64,000 nt of DNA from an uncultured Sphingomonadales bacterium (lineage in GTDB: Bacteria > Pseudomonadota > Alphaproteobacteria > Sphingomonadales > Sphingomonadaceae), in the NCBI GenBank assembly GCA_903832325.1, contig CAILBC010000020.1, positions 62,001 to 126,000 of the forward strand, read 5' to 3'. The position numbers and the translations under genes are program-made. The notes below the pieces were generated by a model. The model made no database searches. It was given only the letters and a program-made list of their open reading frames with translations, and was not told the DNA's origin. Shown piece after piece: positions 8,311 to 16,441 of the stretch (its first letter is position 1; each line of letters opens with the position of its first letter).

Positions 8311-8763
8311 ATGAGCCTTGTTCTTGCCCTGGCCCTGATGGCCGCCCCTGCAACCGCGGATGCCATGCCGATGGAGCATTATCCCACGCTGCCCCATGTC
8401 GGCGGCGCGGATCACACCTTCACCGAATTCGGCGGCAAAGACGGCCTGACCGCGCTGATGGACGATGCCATGGCGCGCTGGCTGCGCAACCCGCGCACGC
8501 GGCCCTTTTTCGCCAATGCCGATCAGGCGCGGATCAAGCACTTGCTGGTCGAACAGATCTGCGTCGTGCTCAATGGCCCCTGCACGTATGAAGGGCGCAG
8601 CATGGCCGAGGCACATCGCGGGCTGAACGTCACCCAGGGCGCGTTCTATGCGCTGGTGGAGGAACTGCAGATCGCCATGAATGGCCGCCATATCCCGTTC
8701 AGCGCGCAAAACCGCCTGCTTGCCGCGCTCGCGCCGATGCACAAAGATGTCATAACGCACTGA
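8311..8763 (+). CDS. Exported group I truncated haemoglobin
   Basis: A 150-residue protein: a signal-peptide-like N-terminus (MSLVLALALMAAPATADA) followed by a group I 2-on-2 globin domain (about 36-147). FGGKDGLTALM is the A/B region and EAHRGLNV contains the proximal F8 histidine, H102. By my alignment to the mycobacterial trHbN sequence from memory, the B10 tyrosine is Met54 and the E11 glutamine is Leu79, so the usual polar distal pocket is missing. C84 and C91 could form a disulfide if the protein is periplasmic. It directly follows the DUF3034 gene, with GAAGGA before the start. A role in NO/O2 chemistry or haem handling in the envelope is inference. Confidence 0.85.
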   Translation: MSLVLALALMAAPATADAMPMEHYPTLPHVGGADHTFTEFGGKDGLTALMDDAMARWLRNPRTRPFFANADQARIKHLLVEQICVVLNGPCTYEGRSMAEAHRGLNVTQGAFYALVEELQIAMNGRHIPFSAQNRLLAALAPMHKDVITH

Positions 8764-8787
8764 TCCGCAGATTTTTTCATTCACTCT

Positions 8788-8815
8788 GCATCCGTCGCTC
8801 CGGTCCCGGCGTATA
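8788..8815 (+). promoter_or_regulatory. Candidate ECF-sigma promoter of the sigma/anti-sigma operon
   Basis: GCATCC (8788-8793), a 16-bp spacer, then CGTATA (8810-8815). It matches the element at 7170-7197 in the first block, spacing and CGTA core, fitting autoregulation by the ECF factor. Predicted start near 8822, about 20 bases before a small leader frame at 8843. Confidence 0.6.
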
Positions 8816-8842
8816 GTGGGGTTCAGGATCGATGGAGGCAGT

Positions 8843-9031
8843 GTGAAACCGATCGGCATGGCAGTGCGGCACGAAACCGGCTTACCCAACGCAGGCAGAC
8901 ATTTTCGGCGCGACCTTTTGGCCCAGGTCCCTCCCTGTGGCGGGCGCGCCGTCTGCCTGCGCCCTGCACCGCTGCCGCCGCGCCGCCCACAGCGCGACGG
9001 CAGCGGGCTTTTTGCCGGAGCAGCGCAATGA
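8843..9031 (+). CDS. Possible leader ORF of the ECF sigma operon
   Basis: A 62-codon frame starting with GTG at 8843, preceded four bases upstream by GGAGG (8834-8838), one of the better ribosome sites in the region. Its TGA (9029-9031) overlaps the sigma factor's ATG at 9028, a junction typical of translational coupling. The product is basic, Arg/Pro-rich and has two cysteines; it resembles no family I know. It runs across the two hairpins at 8890-8961 and 8969-9006, so its translation could govern them. It may equally be only a chance frame. Confidence 0.35.
   Translation: MKPIGMAVRHETGLPNAGRHFRRDLLAQVPPCGGRAVCLRPAPLPPRRPQRDGSGLFAGAAQ
8890..9013 (+). promoter_or_regulatory. Structured leader with terminator-like hairpin before the sigma gene
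   Basis: Two stems precede the sigma gene. Stem I: 8890-8900 pairs perfectly with 8951-8961 (11 bp), and past a six-base bulge 8907-8912 pairs with 8945-8950. Stem II: 8969-8983 pairs with 8992-9006 (14 pairs, one mismatch), followed by GC and five T (9009-9013), the form of an intrinsic terminator, ending 14 bases before the sigma ATG. Together with the candidate promoter and leader frame this looks like an attenuator; no ligand or trigger can be named. Confidence 0.5.
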
Positions 9032-9594
9032 CCCTGATGCAGGAACCACCCGCAGGGCAGCGCAACGGCCTGCCCGAATACCTCGAACGGGTCAGCCGCG
9101 GCGATCGTGAGGCCTTTGCCGCGCTCTATCGCCAGACCGCGCCGCGCATGTTCGGCATCTGCCTGCGCATGCTCGATACCCGGCACGAGGCCGAAGAGAC
9201 GCTGCAGGACGTATACCTGACGGTGTGGCGCAAGGCTGGCCAATTCGACCCCGAACGCGGATCGGCGATGACCTGGCTGGCCACGATCGCGCGCAACCGC
9301 GCGCGCGACCGGCTGCGCACCCGCACCGCCGCGCGCGAAGACCCGATCGCGCTCGACGATGATTGGGCCGATGCCGCGCCCAATGCCGAAGATCTGGCCC
9401 TCGCCGGCGATGACAGCGCGCGCGTGCACCGCTGCCTGGGCACATTGGAACCGGTGGACCAACGCCTGATCCGCACCGCGTTTTTCGATGGCGCGACTTA
9501 TACCCAGCTTGCCGCCCGCGCCGCACGCCCGCTCGGCACGATAAAAAGCCGCATCCGCCGCGCGCTGGTGCGGCTGAAGGAATGCCTGGCATGA
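9028..9594 (+). CDS. ECF RNA polymerase sigma factor
   Basis: A 188-residue sigma-70 family protein of the extracytoplasmic-function group. Region 2 (about 27-95) contains FAALYRQTAPRMFGICLRML and ETLQDVYLTVW, the -10-recognising helix with the DVYLTVW core; TWLATIARNRARDRLR closes it. Region 4 (about 135-185) has VDQRLIRTAFFDGATYTQLA and LGTIKSRIRRALVRLKECL, the -35-binding helix-turn-helix. GGAG lies eight bases before the ATG. It overlaps the anti-sigma gene by ATGA, so the two are translationally coupled. With an RskA-type partner it resembles SigK/EcfK-like factors. The likely regulon includes its own operon and the DUF3034-globin operon. Confidence 0.92.
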   Translation: MTLMQEPPAGQRNGLPEYLERVSRGDREAFAALYRQTAPRMFGICLRMLDTRHEAEETLQDVYLTVWRKAGQFDPERGSAMTWLATIARNRARDRLRTRTAAREDPIALDDDWADAAPNAEDLALAGDDSARVHRCLGTLEPVDQRLIRTAFFDGATYTQLAARAARPLGTIKSRIRRALVRLKECLA

Positions 9595-10331
9595 CCGATA
9601 CCGAAATTCCGGAAGCGACCGATCCCGATATCCTGGCCGCCGAACTGGCGTTTGGCCTGCTCGACGATGCCGAAGCCGGCCCGGCGCTGCGCCTGCTGGC
9701 GCGCGACACGGCGTTTCAGGCGCTGCACGATCGCTGGCTGGGCTATGCGCTGGCGCTGTTTGCCAGCACTGCCGAAGACCCGCCCGAATGGATATGGCGC
9801 GCAATCGAACGGCAATTGCCCGCCAACGACACGATGGACCAGCTGAACCGCCGCGTTGCGCGCTGGCGCTTTGCCGCGCTGGCCGCGAGTGTCGCGCTGC
9901 TGGTTACCACAGGTGGCGGCGCGCTGTGGCTGGGCAGCAGCGCCGTTCCGCACCCGGCCGAGGCCCCGCAGACCATCGCGCAAGCCCCTGCTCCTGCCGC
10001 ACCAATGGTGGCGATGTTGCAGGGCAAGGCCGGCGTGGTCAGCGTGGCATTCGACCAGACCGCCGGAACGCTGACCGTTTCGAACGGAAAGCTGGGCCTC
10101 GATGCCCGGCACACCGCGCAACTGTGGGTAATCCCCGCCGATGGCGTGCCGCGTTCGCTGGGCGTGCTGCCCGCCGATCGCCCGGTCTGGCGCACTGCCC
10201 CCGGCACGACGGCCGGCCTGCTGAACACAGCGGCCACGATCGCCGTCTCGGTCGAACCGCTGGGCGGCTCCCCCACCGGCCTGCCCACCGGCCCGGCAAT
10301 CCTGACCGGAAAACTGATGCAGGCCGGGTAA
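9591..10331 (+). CDS. RskA-like membrane anti-sigma factor
   Basis: A 246-residue single-pass membrane protein. Residues 1-80 are a cytoplasmic, helical anti-sigma domain (ILAAELAFGLLDDAEAGPAL, then EWIWRAIERQLP); no zinc HxxxCxxC motif is present. RFAALAASVALLVTTGGGALWLG (about 90-112) is the membrane helix. The extracytoplasmic part from about 130 matches the RskA C-terminal domain (GKAGVVSVAFDQTAGTLTV, HTAQLWVIPADGVPRSLGVL). Such proteins hold their sigma factor at the membrane and release it on an envelope signal or proteolysis. It overlaps the sigma gene by four bases; the start at 9591 is set by that ATGA junction. Confidence 0.88.
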   Translation: MTDTEIPEATDPDILAAELAFGLLDDAEAGPALRLLARDTAFQALHDRWLGYALALFASTAEDPPEWIWRAIERQLPANDTMDQLNRRVARWRFAALAASVALLVTTGGGALWLGSSAVPHPAEAPQTIAQAPAPAAPMVAMLQGKAGVVSVAFDQTAGTLTVSNGKLGLDARHTAQLWVIPADGVPRSLGVLPADRPVWRTAPGTTAGLLNTAATIAVSVEPLGGSPTGLPTGPAILTGKLMQAG

Positions 10332-10350
10332 CCCGGGCACCCACCCGAAA

Positions 10351-10397
10351 TCCTCCCCGGACCGGGGAGGGGGACCATGCGCAGCATGGTGGAGGGG
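10351..10397. repeat. REP-like double palindrome
   Basis: TCCTCCCCGG/CCGGGGAGGG hairpin (10351-10371) followed by ACCATGC-GCA-GCATGGT (10374-10390) and GGAGGGG. This two-hairpin layout is a familiar dispersed repeat of sphingomonad genomes. It lies between the convergent anti-sigma and lepA genes. Related single hairpins occur at 10491, 43092 and 53360. Confidence 0.7.
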
Positions 10398-10490
10398 CCT
10401 GGCGACCGGGCGCAGAAGTGTAACCGGAACAGGGCGCCGTTTGCGCAATCCGGCGCCACCCATCCACCAGCCATGCTCGTCCCCCTTCCC

Positions 10491-10508
10491 CGTTTCGGGG
10501 AAAATCAG
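10491..10508. repeat. Single REP-like hairpin downstream of lepA
   Basis: TTCCCCG-TTT-CGGGGAA, a perfect 7-bp stem in the convergent gap, about 15 bases beyond the lepA stop. It may help terminate lepA; no clear T-run follows on the lepA strand. Confidence 0.5.
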
Positions 10509-10519
10509 CGTCGCCCGGT

Positions 10520-12322
10520 TTATTCCTCGCCCATGCGCAGTGCGGCGATGAAGGCTTCCTGCGGGATTTGCACGCTGCCGTATTCGCGCATGCGCTTTTT
10601 GCCTTCCTTCTGCTTTTCCAGCAGCTTTTTCTTCCGGCTGATGTCGCCGCCATAGCATTTGGCGGTCACATCCTTGCGCAACGCGGCAATCGTTTCGCGC
10701 GCGATCACTTTGGCGCCGATCGCGGCCTGGATCGGGATCTTGAACATGTGCCGGGGGATCAGGTCTTTCAGCCGCTCGACCAGCCCGCGCCCGCGCGCAT
10801 CGGCCTGGCTGCGGTGGACGATCATCGATAGTGCATCGACCGGCTCGTTGTTCACCAGGATGTTCATCTTGACCAGATCGCCTTCGCGCAGGCCGATCTG
10901 TTCATAGTCAAAACTGGCATAGCCACGGCTGATCGATTTCAGCCGGTCATAGAAATCGAACACCACTTCGTTCAGCGGCAATTCGTAATTCACCTGGGCG
11001 CGGCCGCCGACATAAGTCAGCCCGGTCTGGATGCCGCGGCGATCCTGGCACAGTTTCAGAATAGAGCCCAGATATTCGTCCGGGGTATAGATCGTCGCCT
11101 TGATCCACGGTTCTTCCATGCTGTCGATCCGCACCGGATCGGGCATGTCGGACGGATTGTGCAGTTCCTGGGTCGATCCATCGGTCATTGTCAGGCGATA
11201 GACCACCGACGGCGCGGTGGTGATCAGATCGAGATCATATTCGCGGCTCAGCCGTTCCTGGATGATTTCCAGATGGAGCAGGCCGAGAAATCCGCAGCGA
11301 AAGCCAAAGCCGAGCGCCGCGCTGGTTTCCATTTCAAAGCTGAAGCTGGCATCGTTCAGCCGCAATTTGCCGATCGAATCGCGCAGTTTTTCAAAATCGG
11401 CGGCGTCTGTCGGGAACAGCCCGCAAAACACCACCGGCTGCACTTCCTTGAAGCCGGCCAGCGCCTCGGTCGCGCCGCCTTTCACGGTGGTGATCGTATC
11501 ACCCACGCGTGCCTGCGCCACTTCCTTGATCTGCGCGGTGATAAAGCCCACTTCGCCGGGCCCGAGTTCGGCCAGTTGTTCGATCTTTGGCCGCATGCAG
11601 CCCACGCGATCGACCAGATGTTCGGTATCGCCGGCCATGAACCGGATCTGCAACCCCTTGCGCAACACCCCGTCGATCACGCGCACCAGAATGACCACGC
11701 CGAGATAGGGGTCATACCAGGAATCGACCAGCATCGCCTTCAACGGCGCGTTGCGATCGCCCATTGGCGCAGGGATGCGGGTCACGATCGCTTCGAGCAC
11801 TTCGGCAATGCCGATGCCCGATTTGGCGCTGGCCAGCACCGCATTGCTGGCATCGAGCCCGATCACGTCCTCGATCTGCGCGCGAACCCGTTCGGGCTCG
11901 GCCGCGGGCAGATCGATCTTGTTGATCACCGGCACGATTTCGTGGTCGTGCTCGATCGATTGATAGACATTGGCGAGCGTCTGCGCCTCAACCCCTTGCG
12001 CGGCGTCCACCACCAGCAGCGCGCCCTCGCACGCGGCCAGGCTGCGGCTGACTTCATAGGCAAAGTCGACGTGCCCGGGGGTGTCCATCAGATTGAGCTG
12101 ATACGTCAGCCCGTCCTTCGCCGGATAGTCCAGCCGCACGGTCTGCGCCTTGATGGTGATGCCGCGTTCGCGCTCGATATCCATGTTGTCGAGCACCTGG
12201 GCCGACATCTCGCGCTCCGACAGGCCGCCGGTGAACTGGATCAGGCGGTCGGCCAGAGTCGATTTGCCATGGTCGATATGGGCAATGATGGAAAAATTGC
12301 GGATCAGCGCGAGGTCGGTCAT
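10520..12322 (-). CDS. lepA: Elongation factor 4 (LepA GTPase)
   Basis: A 600-residue translational GTPase, full length for LepA/EF4. The G domain begins [18 protein letters not shown] (P-loop about 14-22), with DTPGH (G3) and [13 protein letters not shown] (G4) later, then EF-G-like domains II, III and V and the LepA-specific C-terminal domain, which includes KRMREYG and IPQEAF near the end. LepA acts on ribosomes, affecting back-translocation, stalled complexes or initiation depending on the study. It starts at the ATG at 12322. Upstream lies a 17-bp duplicated spacer at 12348-12381 and the 3' end of the c-di-GMP protein gene, which reads in the same direction. Confidence 0.97.
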   Translation of the reverse strand: MTDLALIRNFSIIAHIDHGKSTLADRLIQFTGGLSEREMSAQVLDNMDIERERGITIKAQTVRLDYPAKDGLTYQLNLMDTPGHVDFAYEVSRSLAACEGALLVVDAAQGVEAQTLANVYQSIEHDHEIVPVINKIDLPAAEPERVRAQIEDVIGLDASNAVLASAKSGIGIAEVLEAIVTRIPAPMGDRNAPLKAMLVDSWYDPYLGVVILVRVIDGVLRKGLQIRFMAGDTEHLVDRVGCMRPKIEQLAELGPGEVGFITAQIKEVAQARVGDTITTVKGGATEALAGFKEVQPVVFCGLFPTDAADFEKLRDSIGKLRLNDASFSFEMETSAALGFGFRCGFLGLLHLEIIQERLSREYDLDLITTAPSVVYRLTMTDGSTQELHNPSDMPDPVRIDSMEEPWIKATIYTPDEYLGSILKLCQDRRGIQTGLTYVGGRAQVNYELPLNEVVFDFYDRLKSISRGYASFDYEQIGLREGDLVKMNILVNNEPVDALSMIVHRSQADARGRGLVERLKDLIPRHMFKIPIQAAIGAKVIARETIAALRKDVTAKCYGGDISRKKKLLEKQKEGKKRMREYGSVQIPQEAFIAALRMGEE

Positions 12323-12347
12323 GTGCGGCGCGTTAGCAGCGTGTCAG

Positions 12348-12381
12348 CCCGCTGTCATCATGTGCCCGCTGTCATCTTGTC
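12348..12381. repeat. 17-bp tandem repeat x2 between lepA and the GGDEF-EAL gene
   Basis: CCCGCTGTCATCATGTG followed at once by CCCGCTGTCATCTTGTC (15 of 17 bases identical), about 26 bp before the lepA start. Confidence 0.8.
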
Positions 12382-12417
12382 TGTACCGGTACCGGCCTGC
12401 ACCTGAGGACAGGTCCG

Positions 12418-15198
12418 CTACCCGGCGCGGCGCTGCCCGGCCTCTACCGTTATCCCCGCAGGCAGCAGCGGCGCGCGGCGCGAGCGCCCGGCGCTGATGA
12501 TCGCGATGCGGCCATCGTCATCCAGTTCCAGCGGCTGCGAAAATTCCACGCCCATGCGTTCTTCATCGCACCAGCGCACCGTGGCGTTGACCGTCTGGCC
12601 ATCGGCGAGATGGATATTGAACACCGTGCCCGCAGGCACATCGCGCACCCCTTCGATCAAGGCGCCAGACTGGCTGATATTGCGCACATTGGCGTCATAG
12701 CGGTGCCCGCCATGTTCCAGCACCACGCGGCGCAGCAGCGATTGGCGCAGCGCCCGCGCCGCGCGCGGCCCCCGTGCGATCGCAACCAGCCCGCTGCCCA
12801 GCCGGTCAATCGCGGCCGTGGCCGACAGCGGCCGTTCATAGATATAGCCCTGAACATGGCTGCATCCGAGCAGCCGCACCAGATCGAGCTCGTCCAGCGT
12901 TTCCACCCCTTCGGCGGTGGTTTCCATGTTCAACGCCTCGGCCAGGCTGACAATCGAGGCGATGATCGCGCCGTTGCGGCTGCCCGGCTGGGTGGCCCCG
13001 CGCACAAACGACTGGTCGATCTTGATTTTGTCGAACGGCGCCTTTTTCAGATAGCCGAGCGAGGAATAGCCGGTGCCGAAATCATCCAGCGCCAGCCGCA
13101 CGCCAATGCGTTTCAGCGACCGGAACATGGCATCGGTGCCGGCATCGTCGTTGATGAACACGCTTTCGGTGATTTCCAGCTCCAGCCGGTCGGGATCGAC
13201 CCCCGATGCGGCCAGCGCCCCGGTCACGATGCCGGGCAGCGCGGGATTGGCAAATTGCAGCGGCGACACATTCACCGCCACGCGCACATTGGCCGGCCAT
13301 TTCGCCAGATCGGCGCAAGCCTGGCGCAGCGCCCATTCGCCGATCTGCGCGATCAGCCCGGTATCTTCGGCCACCGGGATGAACCGGCTGGGCGAAATGA
13401 AGCCGTGTTCGGGATGGTTCCAGCGCAGCAGCGCCTCAAACCCGGTGATCTTTTCCGTCGCGGTCTGCACCACCGGCTGATAATAGAGCTGCAACTGGCC
13501 GGCGCCCAGCGCATCGCGCAGGTCTTCTTCCATCTGCCGCCGTTCCTCGGCATCGCTGTGCAGGTCCGAGGCATAGAAATGGAACCGCCCGCGCCCGCCA
13601 TCCTTGGCCGCATACAGCGCCAGATCGGCATTGCGGATCAGCGCCTCGCTGGTCACGCCATCATCGGGGGCGATGGCAATGCCCACCGACGCCCCGATCA
13701 TCACCCGGCTGCCATCGAGCACATAGGGCTGCGACACGCTTTCGATCACATGCGCGGCAATCTGCGCCAGCATCGGCCGTTCGATCCGCCCGGGCAGGAT
13801 GATCTGGAATTCATCGCCGCCCAGCCGCCCGACCCGGCCCGCCGCGCCCACGCCGCGTTCCAGCCGCTGCGCCACCTGTTTCAGCAACTGGTCGCCACAG
13901 GGGTGGCCCAGCGTATCGTTGACTTGTTTAAACCGGTCGAGATCAATCAGGAACACCGCACAGGCGCGTTGGCGCATCTGCGGCGCAACCAGGATCTTTT
14001 CCAGCGATTGCGACATGAAAAACCGGTTTGACAGCCCGGTCAGCGAATCGAAATGCGCCAGGCGTGACACATGTTCCTGCGTACGGCGTTTTTCGGTGAG
14101 ATCGGCGCCCGATCCGCGAAACCCCTGGAAATTGTCGAACGTGTCATAGATCGGCCGGCCGGTGATCGCCCACCAGCGTTCCTCTTCGCGCGTCGCGGCG
14201 CGCACCACCAGATCGCTGAAGCTTGATCGCGCCGACAAGTGAAACGTCAGCGTGCGTTCGCCCCGGCTGCCCGATTGCGCGCCAGGCTGCCCCCCCGGCA
14301 TGGCCGCACCCGGCATCGCGCCGGCATGCCCGGTGGTGCCGTCTTCGGGCAGGAACAGATCGATCAGCGGGCGCCCCGCCAGGTCTTCGGCCGTGCGGCC
14401 CAGCAATTCGGCCACCGTGGCCGAAATATACAGGATATTGCCGCGCCGGTCGGTTTCCCAGAACCAGCCCTGCCCGGTCTCTTCGAAATCAGCGAGGATT
14501 TCCTGCGCGCGGGTCTGTTCGCGTTCGTCATCGCGCAGCCGGCGATATTCGGCCATGTCGATTTCGTGCTGGCGGGCATAGGCAAGGCTGCCGATCGCGG
14601 CGCCGATGATCATCGCCAGCACCCCGCCAATCGGCGAGACCACGCATGTCACCGCCGACCACATCGCCACTTGCCCGGCCATCAGCCCGGCCAGCCGGCC
14701 CGACTGGATCGTGGTGGCCAGCAGCGCCACGCTGACCAGCACCGCCAGCGCCTGAAGCCACGGCACGCTGCCGCCCTGCGCCCAGTGCGCAATGCCCCAG
14801 CCATAGCCGAACATCGGCAGCACGATCATCCCGGCCATCATCGCCACGCGCGGCCGGGTGCCCAGCAGGCCATGATCGATCCGGTTGACCGCCAGCGCCG
14901 ACAGCGTGGCAAGCACCGAAATCCCCGCCACCAGCGGCGACAGCGCATCGGCGAACGCGGCATTGGCCAGCGCGATCACCACCACGCCCAGGCCCATCGG
15001 CGCGGCAATGTGCCACCATTCGGGCGCGACCAGACTGCGCAGCAGCGAACCGCCAAACAGAAACCCATTGCCGGCGCGGTCCTGCGCCACGGTATCGCCG
15101 CGTTCACGACGAATACGGCTGCGCGCAAAGCCCTTGGCCCGCGCGGCGCCCACCGTATCGCCCTGTTGCACTTTTCCCGAATTCATCCGGGCCTGCAT
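12418..15198 (-). CDS. Membrane PAS-GGDEF-EAL-PilZ c-di-GMP signalling protein
   Basis: A protein of about 926 residues. N-terminal region (about 45-215) has roughly six hydrophobic helices, forming an unnamed membrane sensor. A PAS domain follows (GQGWFWETDRRGNILYISAT), then GGDEF with intact VGRLGGDEF, then EAL with GFEALLRW, LELEITES, DDFGTGYSSLGYL, KIDQSF and ETTAEGVET all present, and a C-terminal PilZ domain with NISQSG. Both cyclase and phosphodiesterase centres look competent. No RxxD inhibitory site precedes GGDEF. PilZ could sense the product. The start at 15198 (ATG, CGCGGGG upstream) is preferred; GTG 15210 and ATG 15186 are alternatives. Divergent from the hydrolase gene at 15401. 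Confidence 0.9.
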   Translation of the reverse strand: MQARMNSGKVQQGDTVGAARAKGFARSRIRRERGDTVAQDRAGNGFLFGGSLLRSLVAPEWWHIAAPMGLGVVVIALANAAFADALSPLVAGISVLATLSALAVNRIDHGLLGTRPRVAMMAGMIVLPMFGYGWGIAHWAQGGSVPWLQALAVLVSVALLATTIQSGRLAGLMAGQVAMWSAVTCVVSPIGGVLAMIIGAAIGSLAYARQHEIDMAEYRRLRDDEREQTRAQEILADFEETGQGWFWETDRRGNILYISATVAELLGRTAEDLAGRPLIDLFLPEDGTTGHAGAMPGAAMPGGQPGAQSGSRGERTLTFHLSARSSFSDLVVRAATREEERWWAITGRPIYDTFDNFQGFRGSGADLTEKRRTQEHVSRLAHFDSLTGLSNRFFMSQSLEKILVAPQMRQRACAVFLIDLDRFKQVNDTLGHPCGDQLLKQVAQRLERGVGAAGRVGRLGGDEFQIILPGRIERPMLAQIAAHVIESVSQPYVLDGSRVMIGASVGIAIAPDDGVTSEALIRNADLALYAAKDGGRGRFHFYASDLHSDAEERRQMEEDLRDALGAGQLQLYYQPVVQTATEKITGFEALLRWNHPEHGFISPSRFIPVAEDTGLIAQIGEWALRQACADLAKWPANVRVAVNVSPLQFANPALPGIVTGALAASGVDPDRLELEITESVFINDDAGTDAMFRSLKRIGVRLALDDFGTGYSSLGYLKKAPFDKIKIDQSFVRGATQPGSRNGAIIASIVSLAEALNMETTAEGVETLDELDLVRLLGCSHVQGYIYERPLSATAAIDRLGSGLVAIARGPRAARALRQSLLRRVVLEHGGHRYDANVRNISQSGALIEGVRDVPAGTVFNIHLADGQTVNATVRWCDEERMGVEFSQPLELDDDGRIAIISAGRSRRAPLLPAGITVEAGQRRAG

Positions 15199-15400
15199 GG
15201 CCCCGCGCACTTTGAAAAAGGGTTAAGTGCGCACCCATTCTGGCGGCAGAATTTCGCGGTTTGCGGCAATTCCGGGCCAATGCCGGGGTAAAAGGCAAAA
15301 TCCGGTCGGTTCCGGCGCAAACGTTGTCCCGCAACGGCACAAGCATGGATTTGCGCATGCGTGGTGGCGGCCGGGACGAATGCGCGGTATGGCCCGGGCC

Positions 15401-16291
15401 ATGGACACCCGCACGGATCACCCTGCCGACACGCCCGAAGATGCCCACGATGCGTCCCGGCACAAGCCTGCGTCCACCGCCACGTTTGCGATGGTCGGCG
15501 CGGGGGGGCGCCGGCTGCGCGTGGGCCAGTGGCACGCCGATGCCCCCGGCACGCCGCTGGTGGTGCTGAACGGCATCGGCATGAACATCGAAATGCTGGA
15601 ACCGGTGGCGCGCCAATGCCCCGGGCGGCGGGTGATCAGCATCGACATGCCGGGCATCGGCCGTTCGCCCGATCCGGTGTTTCCCTATACCATTCCGCAA
15701 ATTGCGCTGACGCTGGCGGCGCTGCTCGATCGGCTGAAAATCGATGTGGTGGACATGCTGGGCATCAGCTGGGGCGGCGCGGTGGCGCAGCAATTCGCGT
15801 TTCAGCATCGCGCACGCACGCGCCGGCTGGTACTGGCCGCCACGGCCGCGGGCAATGTGATGATCCCCGGCCAGACCGGCCCGGGGCTTGGCCTGCTGCT
15901 TGATCCGGCGGAATATACCATGGAGCGGCTGCTGCGCCGCAATCTGGCCACGCTGTACAACGGCGGCGGATCGGGCCGGGTTTCACTCAACGCCGCCACC
16001 GCACCTTCGCCGCTGGGCTGGGCGTGCCAGCTTGGCGCCTTTGCCGCCTGGAACAGCGCGCCGGTGCTGCCGCTGCTGGCGCTGCCAGTGCTGATCATGG
16101 CCGACAGCGATGATCAGCTGGTGCCGGTGGCCAATGCCCACGTGCTGCACAATGCCATTCCCGGCAGCCGGTTGCAGCTGTTTGAAGGCGGCGGCCACTT
16201 GTTCATGCTGTCGCGCCCCGCAGGCTTTGCCCGGGTGCTCAATGCCTTTCTCGACGAACAGGCCACGGGCGAGGAACACCGCGCTGCCTGA
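15401..16291 (+). CDS. Alpha/beta hydrolase, PHA-depolymerase-like
   Basis: A 296-residue alpha/beta-hydrolase. LNGIGMNIEML is the oxyanion-loop region, GISWGG holds the nucleophile Ser123, the acid is probably in ADSDDQLVP, and EGGGHLFML supplies the histidine. RVISIDMPGIGRSPDP and the WGGAVAQQFAFQH context resemble intracellular poly(3-hydroxyalkanoate) depolymerases (PhaZ type) that mobilise medium-chain PHA granules. No PHA synthase is nearby, so related esterase functions remain possible. The ATG at 15401 is not well supported by a ribosome site; ATG 15389 is an alternative. A 14-bp triplicate repeat follows the gene. Confidence 0.75.
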   Translation: MDTRTDHPADTPEDAHDASRHKPASTATFAMVGAGGRRLRVGQWHADAPGTPLVVLNGIGMNIEMLEPVARQCPGRRVISIDMPGIGRSPDPVFPYTIPQIALTLAALLDRLKIDVVDMLGISWGGAVAQQFAFQHRARTRRLVLAATAAGNVMIPGQTGPGLGLLLDPAEYTMERLLRRNLATLYNGGGSGRVSLNAATAPSPLGWACQLGAFAAWNSAPVLPLLALPVLIMADSDDQLVPVANAHVLHNAIPGSRLQLFEGGGHLFMLSRPAGFARVLNAFLDEQATGEEHRAA

Positions 16292-16311
16292 CCGGCAGAG
16301 CCAAACGCTTT

Positions 16312-16353
16312 ACCCTGTTGACTGGACCCTGTTGACTGGGCCCTGTTGACTGA
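16312..16353. repeat. 14-bp tandem repeat x3
   Basis: ACCCTGTTGACTGG twice exactly, then GCCCTGTTGACTGA. Lies between the hydrolase stop (16291) and the D-aminoacylase start (16442). Confidence 0.9.
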
Positions 16354-16441
16354 ACCGTGCCTTTCATGGCTTAATCACCCGGTTAACGGATAGCGGGCGC
16401 GAACCAAACCCAACAGCGCCGGCACCGGGGAGAGCACAGCC

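Noticed and set aside
16312..16353. CRISPR-like array
   Set aside because: Contiguous short tandem units without spacers; the same holds for 29943 and 55168.
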